Made by a program: the position numbers and the translations under genes | Notes under the pieces: model-generated | Told to the model about the DNA's origin: nothing | The model's database searches: none | What the model saw: only the letters and a program-made list of their open reading frames with translations | Assembly (NCBI GenBank): GCA_049664225.1 | Contig: JBATEX010000133.1 | Coordinates: 71,434-135,433 of the forward strand | Origin: JAUVRX01 sp049664225 | GTDB lineage: Bacteria; Acidobacteriota; Thermoanaerobaculia; Multivoradales; JAHEKO01 | DNA length: 64,000 nt | Direction: 5' to 3' | Shown here: positions 34,897 to 42,603 of the stretch, piece after piece | How positions within the stretch are numbered: position 1 is the first letter of the stretch | Layout of the letters: each line of letters opens with the position of its first letter

Positions 34897-35661
34897 CTAC
34901 CGGTGGTTGAACTCCAACTGCACCAGCTGATCCCCGGCTCGTAAGCGAACCGGACCTCCCAAGAGTTCCAATTCCGTCAGGCTCGGCAACTCGTCCCGCC
35001 ACTCGGAGCTGGCAGCCTCTGATAACTCCAGTGATATCGACGGCTCCCTGAGATCCACGCCTTGCTCGACCCAGACACCGTTCTGAAGCTCGAAGAAACG
35101 ACCGTCGATCTCGGTAGCCTGAGACCGAAAAGCGGCGTCCGCAGAGTTTGCGTGCATCGAGTCGTCGCGTTTGGGCTGGAGCGACCCGGCGCGGCTACCT
35201 TCGGCCAGAGGTGACGCCCTTTCCACCGCCACTGGTGTGTCTTCTTCCGGGGCCTCGGAGGCTGGAGACTCGACGTCCAAGACCACGGGAAGGCCCTGAT
35301 TCTGACTTTGAAGTGCCCAGGAGAAGAGGTAGATGATGGTGACCAGGGCAACGACTATTCCGAAGGTCGGCAACCAGACCCACCTCTCGATGTGGAGGCG
35401 CTCGGCGCCTCTCTCGAGGCGATCCCGCAAACTCTCTTCCTGCTCTCTGGTCGCAGCACTCTGCAGCACCTGCTGTTCCAGATAAGGGATCGGCGAGATC
35501 CTCCCCAACCCCTCGAGTCTCCGGACTACGCGGTGCAGCCCTTCGAGCCGATGTCGACACTCCTCACAGCCTTGAAGATGGCGTTCGACCCGGAGTCTAC
35601 GTTCCCGGCTCAGCTCGCCATCCAGGTAGCTCGACAGCATTTCTACCGGTGCGTGACTCAT
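34897..35661 (-). CDS. anti-sigma factor with N-terminal zinc finger (zf-HC2), single-pass membrane
   Basis: A 254-residue protein. The zinc-binding anti-sigma motif H-x3-C-x2-C is at residues 28-35 (ERHLQGCEECRHR), within MLSSYLDGELSRERRLRVE. A transmembrane helix lies at about 95-116 (WLPTFGIVVALVTIIYLFSW). The remaining 135 residues are periplasmic with no known domain. It should hold the ECF sigma factor at the membrane until an envelope signal releases it. Its ATG overlaps the sigma stop (ATGA at 35658-35661), the standard coupled sigma/anti-sigma layout. Confidence 0.9.
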   Translation of the reverse strand: MSHAPVEMLSSYLDGELSRERRLRVERHLQGCEECRHRLEGLHRVVRRLEGLGRISPIPYLEQQVLQSAATREQEESLRDRLERGAERLHIERWVWLPTFGIVVALVTIIYLFSWALQSQNQGLPVVLDVESPASEAPEEDTPVAVERASPLAEGSRAGSLQPKRDDSMHANSADAAFRSQATEIDGRFFELQNGVWVEQGVDLREPSISLELSEAASSEWRDELPSLTELELLGGPVRLRAGDQLVQLEFNHR

Positions 35662-36245
35662 GACTCTGAGCTCTCCAGCAGGATCCTCAGGCGATCGCGA
35701 CCGCGGGCGATTCTCGAGCGCACGGTGCCGATTCTGATGCCGACCACGCGAGCGATCTCCTCGTAGCTGAGACCTTCGAGATCGCGCAGGACGACTGCTT
35801 CTCGAAACGGCTCCGGAAGACGGCTGAGGGCCTGCGACACCGCCTCACCACAGTCTCGGGCCAGCGTGTGGTCCTCTGGTCCACGGCGAACGTCAGGGAC
35901 CTGGTCGACTCTCTCGAGGGATCCCGAAAGGATGCGCGTCCGCCAGGTCTGATTCCTCCGGAAGCGGCTACGACAGCAGTTGACGGCGACCCGATAGATC
36001 CAGGTCTTGAGGCTGGATCGCCCCCGGAATCTGCCGCAGTACCGGTGCACCCGCAGAAACGTCTCTTGAGAAACATCGGCGGCCTCTTCGGCGTCACCCG
36101 TCATGCGGAGGGCCAGATTGAAGACCATCTCCGCATGCAGGCGGTAGATCTGCTCGAAGGCCGCTTGATCGCCGTAGCGATGTCGCTCGACCAGCTCCAG
36201 ATCGGTGTCGCCCGTCACTTCTGCCATGAGTACGGCCGCTTTCAT
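35658..36245 (-). CDS. ECF-type RNA polymerase sigma factor (RpoE-like)
   Basis: A 195-residue sigma-70 family factor containing only regions 2 and 4. Region 2 spans about residues 17-90 (ELVERHRYGDQAAFEQIYRL, GDAEEAADVSQETFLRVHRY, KTWIYRVAVNCCRSRFRR). Region 4 spans about 130-190 (ALSRLPEPFREAVVLRDLEG, SYEEIARVVGIRIGTVRSRI). The frame continues upstream to 36413, but that stretch lies inside the gene-poor spacer. ATG 36245 has CAGGGAA 3-9 nt upstream and yields a normal-length ECF protein. Target promoters cannot be read from one locus. It is coupled to the downstream zinc-finger anti-sigma factor. Confidence 0.92.
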   Translation of the reverse strand: MKAAVLMAEVTGDTDLELVERHRYGDQAAFEQIYRLHAEMVFNLALRMTGDAEEAADVSQETFLRVHRYCGRFRGRSSLKTWIYRVAVNCCRSRFRRNQTWRTRILSGSLERVDQVPDVRRGPEDHTLARDCGEAVSQALSRLPEPFREAVVLRDLEGLSYEEIARVVGIRIGTVRSRIARGRDRLRILLESSES

Positions 36246-36337
36246 GGGTTCCCTGCGGGCGGGCCGTGACCCAGTCCTGACCACCCGCCTCTGGAGAATG
36301 GGACCCCGATCAGAGGCCGAAAGTTCCCGAAATGATC

Positions 36338-36535
36338 CTAGGAGCCCGTGGTAGAAGTATGGGAGGTCGCGTTCCGAGCGCAGTGGTGCTGGATGCCAGG
36401 CGCTGGGACGCATGCGATGCGGGACATCGGGAAGTCACAGCAACGCAGCAGACGGCGCCACTCCGCCGGAACCCTACGGGCGCAAGGGGATAGCGGGCGG
36501 ATACGTCGTTGTTCGTCGTCGACGATGAACCACAT
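36338..36535 (-). CDS. hypothetical 65-residue ORF inside the inverted-repeat element
   Basis: ATG at 36535 is preceded by an exceptionally strong ribosome site (AGGAGGAGG, 2-10 nt upstream). The product begins MWFIVDDEQRRIRPLSPCAR, is basic, contains six cysteines and resembles nothing I recognise. The last nine codons run through the left terminal repeat and the stop is the outer CTAG. It may be a real small protein carried by the element or a chance frame. Only the ribosome site argues for translation. Confidence 0.3.
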   Translation of the reverse strand: MWFIVDDEQRRIRPLSPCARRVPAEWRRLLRCCDFPMSRIACVPAPGIQHHCARNATSHTSTTGS

Positions 36536-36613
36536 CGCCTCCTCCTCTCGCCTAGTCTTCACCTCGCAAGACCCAGGCGCGCGCCCACCCATACTTCTAC
36601 CACGGACTCCTAG
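36338..36613. mobile_element. MITE-like element: 26-bp terminal inverted repeats, 276 bp overall
   Basis: Positions 36338-36363 (starting CTAGGAGCCCGTGG and ending AGTATGGG) are repeated in inverted orientation at 36588-36613 with one mismatch in 26 bp. Both outer ends are the tetranucleotide CTAG, which can be read as a 4-bp target duplication flanking 22-bp terminal repeats, as expected for some IS5-type transposition. The interior is too short for a transposase. The stop codon of the amidase gene (TAG, 36610-36612) lies inside the right-hand CTAG. Alternatively the arms form a long stem in the 3' untranslated region of the amidase mRNA. Confidence 0.55.
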
Positions 36614-38358
36614 CGGCCAGCGGCCGCAACCCGGGGACCGTCATCGCCCTCGGCCTGACCATAGTAGCTGAGGATTCCGCTGACGATGGCTTCGGCCACT
36701 TGCTGGCGAAATTTCGCGGTCTGGATGAGGTTGCGATCCTGGGCGTTGGCCAGGTTGCAAACCTCCACGAGAACCTCGGCGGGAATCGCATTGTAGCGCA
36801 GAACTGCAGGCACCCAGGCCCTTCGCTGACGGATGACCTTCTCACGAATGGGCTTGTCGGGATGCACCACCATCCCCCGCTCGTGGAAAGCACCCAAAAT
36901 GTTCGAGGCCAGCTCTCGCGAAAGGCCCTCGCTCTTCACCCGCTCTCGGCTCGAATAGCTGACCTGAGGGCGCTCCTTGACTTCCCGTCTCGAGGCGTAA
37001 ACAGAGCCACTCTTGCCATAGGTTCCTGACCTGTACTTGGCACCTGGTATGTACACCATGGCGCCTCTCAGAGAAGGGTGCAAGGAGTCGGCGTGAATGG
37101 AAACGAACACGACCTTGTCGGGATCGCCGCCGTTCTCGACCGCCTGGCGGTAGATACTGTTGGACAGATACCAACGCAGGTGTACACCTACCCTCGAATC
37201 CTCGATTTGATAGTTCGGCGTGGTCAGCACCCGATGACCCTTCGAGTAGGACAGTTGATCTTGCTGGGCAACAGCATGGGCTCGGCCATCCTGGGTCGTG
37301 GCTATCACACTGGCAGCGGTGCTGCTTCGCAGAATCTGCATGGCACGGACCATGATGTCGTAGACATAGAGACTCTCCCAGACTCCGGATACCGATGCGC
37401 CGACATCGTTTCCCCCGTGTCCTGCGTCCAGGACCACAGTGACGCCACTGAGTCGGCTGGCCGTTACCACGTTGCTGAACTGGGCGCTGGCCATCAGGCC
37501 CTGCTCGTATTCCTGACGTTTGGGATGGCCGGCTGGGAGGTACTCGGGAAGCAGCAGGCTGAAGGGAACCTTCACTTCATAGCCAATGGGTATGTCGGTG
37601 ACATCCCGAATGCCGCTTCTTGCGGCCACTTCCCGAGCCAGGCCGTTCACATCCTCAGCAAACACCCGTCCGGTGAATCGGACCACGACGCTCGAGTAGA
37701 GCGCCTCTCCCGGCTTCAGGCGGTAGATCGCGAACTCGCCTTTCTGGTCGGCGCTGTACTGGAGATGGTACGGCGAGCTGGGGGGCAGAGCTGAGCGCAG
37801 AGAAGGGCGCAGCAGGTTTGCCGGAACCAGGATCATCTGCCCAGGGGCCAGGTCATCGTCATCGAGCCTATTGCTCTCCCGAATGGCCTGGTAGTTCTCG
37901 CCCTGCCCCGTGAACCACTCGGCGAGATTCCAGAGGCTCTCTCTCGAGTGCCCGTTGGCGCTGAGCACCCGATGCTGCCAGCCTTCGGCCACGGCGCGGT
38001 CATCCTCGAACAAACCCCTCACCACTTGCACCTGATAGTTGCCGTCCAGGGTCGAAAACGGAATTCGATAGCGAATCCCAGCCAGGAGCTTCTGAGAGCC
38101 CCCGTTCTCTGCCGCCACCAGGGAGGCGGCGTCGCCACTCGAACAGAATCGGCGGGCGAAGCTCAGTAGGCCTTCGCCTCTCCTCGGTGAAGCTTCGAGG
38201 TAGAGGTCCTGACCCTCGGTCAAGACAGCCACGGAACCGTCTTGAAGATGAACTCTGAGCGCTGCCCGACTCGCCTCTGAGTCTTCCGCCGAGCCAGACG
38301 ATCCCCATGCAAAGAGGCCGGCGAGGACTGCCACCAGCACAATCGGGCTCTGCCTCAA
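36610..38358 (-). CDS. N-acetylmuramoyl-L-alanine amidase (Amidase_3) with LysM-like domain
   Basis: About 582 residues. A signal peptide (LRQSPIVLVAVLAGLFAWGSSGSAE) follows a TTG start at 38358 that has AAGGGG 8 nt upstream; the frame itself continues to a TTG at 38409. A LysM-like module lies at about 140-185 (SLWNLAEWFTGQGENYQAIR, LAPGQMILVPANLL). The zinc-dependent Amidase_3 domain occupies the last 270 residues: VVLDAGHGGND (first His), GVWESLYVYD (Glu), VFVSIHADSL (second His) and the catalytic Glu in PAEVLVEVCNLAN. It cleaves the peptide stem from peptidoglycan, typically for daughter-cell separation. It is divergent from the nucleotidyltransferase gene, and its stop codon lies in the terminal repeat of the MITE-like element. 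Confidence 0.9.
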   Translation of the reverse strand: MRQSPIVLVAVLAGLFAWGSSGSAEDSEASRAALRVHLQDGSVAVLTEGQDLYLEASPRRGEGLLSFARRFCSSGDAASLVAAENGGSQKLLAGIRYRIPFSTLDGNYQVQVVRGLFEDDRAVAEGWQHRVLSANGHSRESLWNLAEWFTGQGENYQAIRESNRLDDDDLAPGQMILVPANLLRPSLRSALPPSSPYHLQYSADQKGEFAIYRLKPGEALYSSVVVRFTGRVFAEDVNGLAREVAARSGIRDVTDIPIGYEVKVPFSLLLPEYLPAGHPKRQEYEQGLMASAQFSNVVTASRLSGVTVVLDAGHGGNDVGASVSGVWESLYVYDIMVRAMQILRSSTAASVIATTQDGRAHAVAQQDQLSYSKGHRVLTTPNYQIEDSRVGVHLRWYLSNSIYRQAVENGGDPDKVVFVSIHADSLHPSLRGAMVYIPGAKYRSGTYGKSGSVYASRREVKERPQVSYSSRERVKSEGLSRELASNILGAFHERGMVVHPDKPIREKVIRQRRAWVPAVLRYNAIPAEVLVEVCNLANAQDRNLIQTAKFRQQVAEAIVSGILSYYGQAEGDDGPRVAAAGR

Positions 38359-38466
38359 AGCGAAATTCCCCTTGATTCGTCGGTAGTTATAGCCATTTGT
38401 TAAAGTCAAATTTTAGTGTTGTCAGCCACGCAAGGCAACAGGTGACTTCCAGGGCTGCTACGCGCC

Positions 38467-39777
38467 ATGAAGCAACGAGAGTCGGACCTGCCCCCGTACC
38501 GCGCCGATAGCGAGCGGAATCTCACCCCATTGCTGCGGCACCGCGCCGTCTCGTTGGCGGCCGAAGCTGCCGGGGCCCACGCCTGCCACCTTGTGGGTGG
38601 AGCTTTGCGGGACGCTGCTTTGCGGTTGGAGTTTCGCGATCTGGACCTGGTGATCGAGCGGGACGGCCTGTCGTTCGCTCGGCGAATCGCAGCCACCCTG
38701 CCGGCCCGCTTGGTGGAACTGGGTGGTGATTGCTTCGCCGCATATCGGTTGGTCGCCGACGATCTGACGTTGGATATCTGGGATCGGCAGGGAGCTCCAA
38801 TCGAGGCCGACCTGGCACGCCGAGACCTGACCATCAACTCTTTCGCGCTCGAGATCCCGGGAGGAGCCGTGATCGATCCCTTTGGCGGACTCATCGATCT
38901 CGAAGACAAGGTCCTTCGCGCCACCTCCGAGACCAGCTTCGCCAGCGACCCGCTTCGAGTTCTTCGCCTGGCTCGATTCGCGGCGCAGCTACCTGGCTTC
39001 ATAGCCTCCGAGCCAACCCTGGTGTTGGCCGCCGTCGCTGCTGCGGCTCTCGACCGGGTGGCGGGCGAGCGGATTCGGGTCGAGTTGGAGCATCTTCTGG
39101 AGTTGCCCGGATTCCTGTCAGCGGCCGAGCTCCTCATCCGCCTGACGCTGTATCCGGGCCTCTGGTTACCGCCTGGGCACAGCCCGATCAGCCATGGCTC
39201 AGAAGAGCTGATGACCCGGTTGCGCCATCTGGAGGTCCTCGCCGACCACACTCGGGAACGAGTGGAGAGGGCCCTCGCGCGCCAGGCAGTCCTCTTCGCG
39301 CAGCTTCCACTGAGCGCCGAGCAGGCAGCTACCGACGTCGTCGACCACAGTCACCACGAGGGACTGCTCACCAGGGCTACTGCCATGCAGCTGAAGCGAC
39401 TCCTTGCCTGGGACGGCCTGCCTCGAGACACGGCCGGCCAGCGCTGGTTTCTCCATCGATGCGGCAGCCTATGGCCCACCGTGGCCTGCTTTCTGGCTGC
39501 AAGAGCCCAGAGGCCCTGCACCGTGGCGAAATACGAGGGGATCCTGGCTCAGCTCGAGGCACTTTGTCGCGCCTCAGGCGAGGAGATCTTCGAGCCCGAG
39601 CCGCTCGTCAGTGGCACCGAGCTCATCTCGAATCTGGGCCTGCGGGAGGGTAAGACCCTGGGCCGCATCCTCTACGCGATCCGGCGCCGGCAGATCGAAG
39701 GCCGGCTAACCACCCGGGATGAAGCGCTGTCACTGGCGAAGCTACTCGCCCTTCAAAGACCTGACAATACGGGTTGA
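38467..39777 (+). CDS. CCA-adding / poly(A) polymerase-type tRNA nucleotidyltransferase
   Basis: A 436-residue class II nucleotidyltransferase. The head domain has HLVGGALRDAAL, the catalytic aspartates in FRDLDLVIE, and ADLARRDLTINSFALEI, followed by the DPFGGLIDLEDKVLRAT and DPLRVLRLARFAAQL motifs. The C-terminal half is helical. The family includes CCA-adding enzymes, A-adding or CC-adding enzymes and poly(A) polymerases, and sequence alone does not separate these here. The tRNA in this window already encodes CCA, so repair is a likely role. The promoter region of about 108 bp is shared with the divergent amidase gene. Confidence 0.88.
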   Translation: MKQRESDLPPYRADSERNLTPLLRHRAVSLAAEAAGAHACHLVGGALRDAALRLEFRDLDLVIERDGLSFARRIAATLPARLVELGGDCFAAYRLVADDLTLDIWDRQGAPIEADLARRDLTINSFALEIPGGAVIDPFGGLIDLEDKVLRATSETSFASDPLRVLRLARFAAQLPGFIASEPTLVLAAVAAAALDRVAGERIRVELEHLLELPGFLSAAELLIRLTLYPGLWLPPGHSPISHGSEELMTRLRHLEVLADHTRERVERALARQAVLFAQLPLSAEQAATDVVDHSHHEGLLTRATAMQLKRLLAWDGLPRDTAGQRWFLHRCGSLWPTVACFLAARAQRPCTVAKYEGILAQLEALCRASGEEIFEPEPLVSGTELISNLGLREGKTLGRILYAIRRRQIEGRLTTRDEALSLAKLLALQRPDNTG

Positions 39778-39786
39778 GACTGGGTC

Positions 39787-39818
39787 AGGACCCCAAGACC
39801 TCAGGACCCCAAGACCTC
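39787..39818. repeat. tandem 16-bp repeat (2 copies) between convergent genes
   Basis: AGGACCCCAAGACCTC occurs twice head to tail at 39787-39802 and 39803-39818, in the 50-bp gap between the nucleotidyltransferase and pilT stops. A close relative (AGGACCTCAAGACCCC) lies in the gene-free region at 32659-32674, which suggests a dispersed intergenic repeat family. Confidence 0.6.
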
Positions 39819-39827
39819 GAAGATCCA

Positions 39828-41228
39828 TCAGCGGGACTTCACGAGGCGTTGATTGAGCTCTTTGATGCGCTCCGAAAGCTTGTCGATCTTCTCCTGCGCC
39901 TCCTTACGAAGTCTCGAATACTCGTTGCGCAGCTTCTCGGTCTGCTGGCCCATCTCCTCGACCTGCTCCTTGAGCTCGTGGATCTCGCGGTCCCGGTCGG
40001 CCACCGAGTGATCGAGCGTCGTGATCTCCGAGTCCTTCTCGGCCAGGCGTATCTTGATCTTCTCTTCCTGCTCCTCGTACAGCTTGCGGTACTGCTGAAG
40101 CTCCATGATCTGCGAGAAATCCGACGTCGTCGGGCTCATATCGCCTCCTCGTTCCTCGATGGCCGGGAACATCTTGCGCAGTTTCAATGAGAGATCCTCG
40201 GGGTCGGGAGAATTCCTCATCGCCTCGGCATAAGTGATCGTGCCGTGAACCAGCAGGGCCAGCAGTGACTGGTTCATGGACTGCATCCGGAAGAACGAGA
40301 CCGAGGACTCCATCTCCTCCATGAGCTTCCCAGACTCTCCCCTGTCGATCAGCTCGCAGATTCGAGGCGTAGCTCGCATGATCTCCATGGCCGCCACCAG
40401 GCCCTGGCCATCCTTGCGTTCGACCAGTTGCATGGAGACGACCCCTTTGAGCACTTGCACGAGCTGCACCCGAGCCTGCTTCTGGCTGTCACCGGAGAAG
40501 GTGTCGAGAATCCGATCGATGGTCTGGGCGGCACTGTTGGTGTGCAGTGTAGAGAAGACCAGATGTCCCGTTTCCGCTGCCGTGAGCACCGTCGAGACCG
40601 TCTCCGGATCGCGCATCTCACCGACCATGATCACGTCGGGATCTTGCCGCATGGCGTTGCGCAGGGCCTCGGCGAAGGAGACTGTGTCTGTACCGACTTC
40701 TCGCTGGGCGATGGACGCCACATCGTCCGCGAAGAGGAACTCTATTGGGTCCTCGATCGTCAGCAGGTGCACCGGACGCCGAGCGGTGATCCTCTTCACC
40801 AGCGCGGCGAGTGTTGTGGACTTGCCGCTGCCAGTCGGTCCGGTGACCAGAATCAACCCCATCGGAAGATCACAGAACTCGAAGAGGACCTCTGGCAGCT
40901 CTAGTTCTTCGACGCCAAGAATGTCGTACGGAATGCGTCTGAATGCCGCCGCCAGGGTGCCACGCTGCATGTAGATGTTGCCCCGGAATCGAGCCAGCCC
41001 CCTGACTCCATAGCCCAGATCTACCGCCAGAGTCTCTTCCAACTTCGCCTTCTGCTGCGGAGTCAGGATCGGCAGCATCATCTCCTTGATCTTCTCCGGC
41101 TTCAGTGGCTCGGCTTCGATCGGTATCAGGCGCCCGTGAATCCGCAGCATAGGCGGACGCATCGGCTTCAAATGAAGATCCGAGGCGCCCTTCTCGGTGA
41201 CAAACTTGAGCAGTTGTTCGAGGTTCAT
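39828..41228 (-). CDS. pilT: PilT-like type IV pilus retraction ATPase with C-terminal coiled coil
   Basis: A 466-residue secretion ATPase. The N-terminal PAS-like domain (GASDLHLKPMRPPMLRIHGRL split over strands) precedes the RecA-like core: Walker A GPTGSGKST at 130-138, the Asp box in TIEDPIEFLF, Walker B VIMVGEMRDPETV and the His box FSTLHTNSA. PilT hexamers drive pilus retraction. Ordinary PilT is about 345-370 residues; this one continues through residues 372-466 as an uninterrupted charged heptad-rich segment, strongly predicted as coiled coil. The retraction signature AIRNLIRE appears absent or diverged, so PilU-like or other motor roles are possible. It lies 78 bp after lexA on the same strand, without other pil genes. 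Confidence 0.88.
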   Translation of the reverse strand: MNLEQLLKFVTEKGASDLHLKPMRPPMLRIHGRLIPIEAEPLKPEKIKEMMLPILTPQQKAKLEETLAVDLGYGVRGLARFRGNIYMQRGTLAAAFRRIPYDILGVEELELPEVLFEFCDLPMGLILVTGPTGSGKSTTLAALVKRITARRPVHLLTIEDPIEFLFADDVASIAQREVGTDTVSFAEALRNAMRQDPDVIMVGEMRDPETVSTVLTAAETGHLVFSTLHTNSAAQTIDRILDTFSGDSQKQARVQLVQVLKGVVSMQLVERKDGQGLVAAMEIMRATPRICELIDRGESGKLMEEMESSVSFFRMQSMNQSLLALLVHGTITYAEAMRNSPDPEDLSLKLRKMFPAIEERGGDMSPTTSDFSQIMELQQYRKLYEEQEEKIKIRLAEKDSEITTLDHSVADRDREIHELKEQVEEMGQQTEKLRNEYSRLRKEAQEKIDKLSERIKELNQRLVKSR

Positions 41229-41306
41229 CGGTTCACGGCAGATTGTACACAGAGACCCCTGCTAGGCCTAGGGAATGGGCCACAACAAGATGTAGGAAAT
41301 CGAGAT

Positions 41307-41927
41307 TCAGAACTTCCGCATGAGGCCGACGACAACACCCTGGATTCTGACCTCGCTGGCGGCGGCATAGATCGGCTCCATGCGCCGGTTGGCGGGTTGC
41401 AGACGCACACTTTCACCCTCGGGGAAGAACCGCTTGAGAGTGGCCTCATCACCCACCAGGGCCACCACCATCTCACCGACGCCGGCCTGCTCTCGCCTCG
41501 AAACTACGACCAGATCCCCATCGTGGATACCCTCTTCGATCATCGAGTCACCGACGACTTTGAGGACGTAGTGATCCTCCGGAACTGCGCCCATCAGGTG
41601 TTTGGGTACCGTTACACTCTCGTCCCCCGCTACCGCCTCGATCGGGCGACCCGCCGCAATCCGACCAAAGAAAGGCAATCTCGCCAGGGTTGGTTCGCTC
41701 TCGGAGACCGTTTGTGACGACAGCTCCACGCCTCGCTTCTGGTTCCAGTGGCGGCGCAGATAGCCCTTTCGCTCCAACAGCTTGAGGTGCTTGTGGACCG
41801 TGCCATACGAGGAGAACCCGAACTCCTCGCAGATCTCCCGATGGGTGGGGGTGTAGCCGTGCTCGGCTGCAAAATCGCGCACGAAGTCCAGGACCTGTTT
41901 CTGGCGCTCCGTCAGGAAACGAGCCAT
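41307..41927 (-). CDS. lexA: LexA repressor
   Basis: A 206-residue SOS repressor/protease. The winged-helix DNA-binding domain covers about residues 1-65 (ERQKQVLDFVRDFAAEHGYT, HREICEEFGFSSYGTVHKHL). The autocleavage site is Ala92-Gly93 in RIAAGRP. The catalytic serine is S128 (VVGDSMIEEG) and the lysine K165 (EATLKRFF), so self-cleavage chemistry is intact. The frame extends upstream to 41948, but that would start inside the promoter. ATG 41927 gives the usual MARFLTERQKQ. The -10 box lies only 7 bp upstream of this ATG, so the mRNA is probably leaderless. A 19-bp palindrome overlaps the -35, the expected autoregulatory operator. Confidence 0.96.
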   Translation of the reverse strand: MARFLTERQKQVLDFVRDFAAEHGYTPTHREICEEFGFSSYGTVHKHLKLLERKGYLRRHWNQKRGVELSSQTVSESEPTLARLPFFGRIAAGRPIEAVAGDESVTVPKHLMGAVPEDHYVLKVVGDSMIEEGIHDGDLVVVSRREQAGVGEMVVALVGDEATLKRFFPEGESVRLQPANRRMEPIYAAASEVRIQGVVVGLMRKF

Positions 41928-41934
41928 GCTGTGA

Positions 41935-41964
41935 ATTCTAGGGCGCAACTCGAGCGTAAGTCAA
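41935..41964 (-). promoter_or_regulatory. lexA promoter
   Basis: On the minus strand, TTGACT at 41959-41964 and TAGAAT at 41935-41940 are separated by 18 bp, a near-consensus sigma-70 promoter. The start codon at 41927 begins 7 bp after the -10, so transcription should start at or within a base or two of the ATG. Confidence 0.75.
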
Positions 41965-41976
41965 GCGGCTTGACTT
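41958..41976. promoter_or_regulatory. probable LexA operator (perfect 8-3-8 palindrome)
   Basis: AAGTCAAG-CGG-CTTGACTT is a perfect inverted repeat overlapping the -35 of lexA. It differs from the E. coli (CTGT-N8-ACAG) and Bacillus-type (GAAC-N4-GTTC) SOS boxes. It also lies about 70 bp upstream of the divergent bactofilin gene. Assignment to LexA rests on autoregulation logic. Confidence 0.6.
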
Positions 41977-42044
41977 TGCATCTACCCCTCAATACCCTCA
42001 GGATTCGGTCTTTAGCTCGCTGATCTCAACTGGAGGCTCCCAAG

Positions 42045-42593
42045 GTGTGGAAGAAAAAGGAATTCGAGCCCAGCGCGACGCAGCCCACCGTTCCATCTCC
42101 CCCGGTTAGCCGCCCACAGCCGCGATCGGAAGCGGTCGCCCTGATCGGTCCCAGTGTCTCCATCAGGGGCGAGGTCTCCGGGCAGGAAAACCTGAGAATT
42201 CAGGGTCGCATCGAGGGCAAGGTCTCTCTCCAAGGTCAGGATGTCACGGTCGGCAAGTCAGGCAAGGTCCAGGCGGACATCCACGCCAAGGGCATTCGGG
42301 TCGAGGGCGACGTCGTCGGAGATCTTTATGGTGAGCAGGAGATCATCATCGAAGCCTCCGGACAGGTGACGGGTAACCTGGTGGCACCCCGAGTCATTCT
42401 GGAGAACGGCTCACGATTCAAGGGCTCCATCGACATGGAGAGCGCCGCTCAGCAGACCCACGCCAAGCCCGTTCAGCAGAAACCAGGCACGGCGGCCGGA
42501 CCTGGCGCAAGAACCGCTCCCCCTGGAGCAGATCGGCAGCCCAACGCACCGGCGACTTCGCAGCCGCCCGGGGACCCACTCTCACGGTCCTAG
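42045..42593 (+). CDS. bactofilin (polymer-forming cytoskeletal protein)
   Basis: A 182-residue protein. The bactofilin core spans about residues 25-140 and consists of short beta-helical rungs: SIRGEVSGQENLRIQGRIEG, KVSLQGQDVTVGKSGKVQAD, IHAKGIRVEGDVVGDLYGEQ and ASGQVTGNLVAPRVILENG. Both tails are Pro/Ala-rich and disordered, as usual. Bactofilins self-assemble without nucleotide into filaments that organise cell-wall enzymes, stalks or chromosome arms. It starts with GTG, preceded by TGGAGG at about 8 nt. It is divergent from lexA, with the palindromic operator between them, so SOS control is possible but unproven. Confidence 0.93.
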   Translation: MWKKKEFEPSATQPTVPSPPVSRPQPRSEAVALIGPSVSIRGEVSGQENLRIQGRIEGKVSLQGQDVTVGKSGKVQADIHAKGIRVEGDVVGDLYGEQEIIIEASGQVTGNLVAPRVILENGSRFKGSIDMESAAQQTHAKPVQQKPGTAAGPGARTAPPGADRQPNAPATSQPPGDPLSRS

Positions 42594-42603
42594 GCTCAAG
42601 GGA

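Noticed and set aside
38373..38409. TTGACT...TATAAC as a promoter upstream of the amidase
   Set aside because: The spacer is only 12 bp, too short for sigma-70, so it was not annotated.
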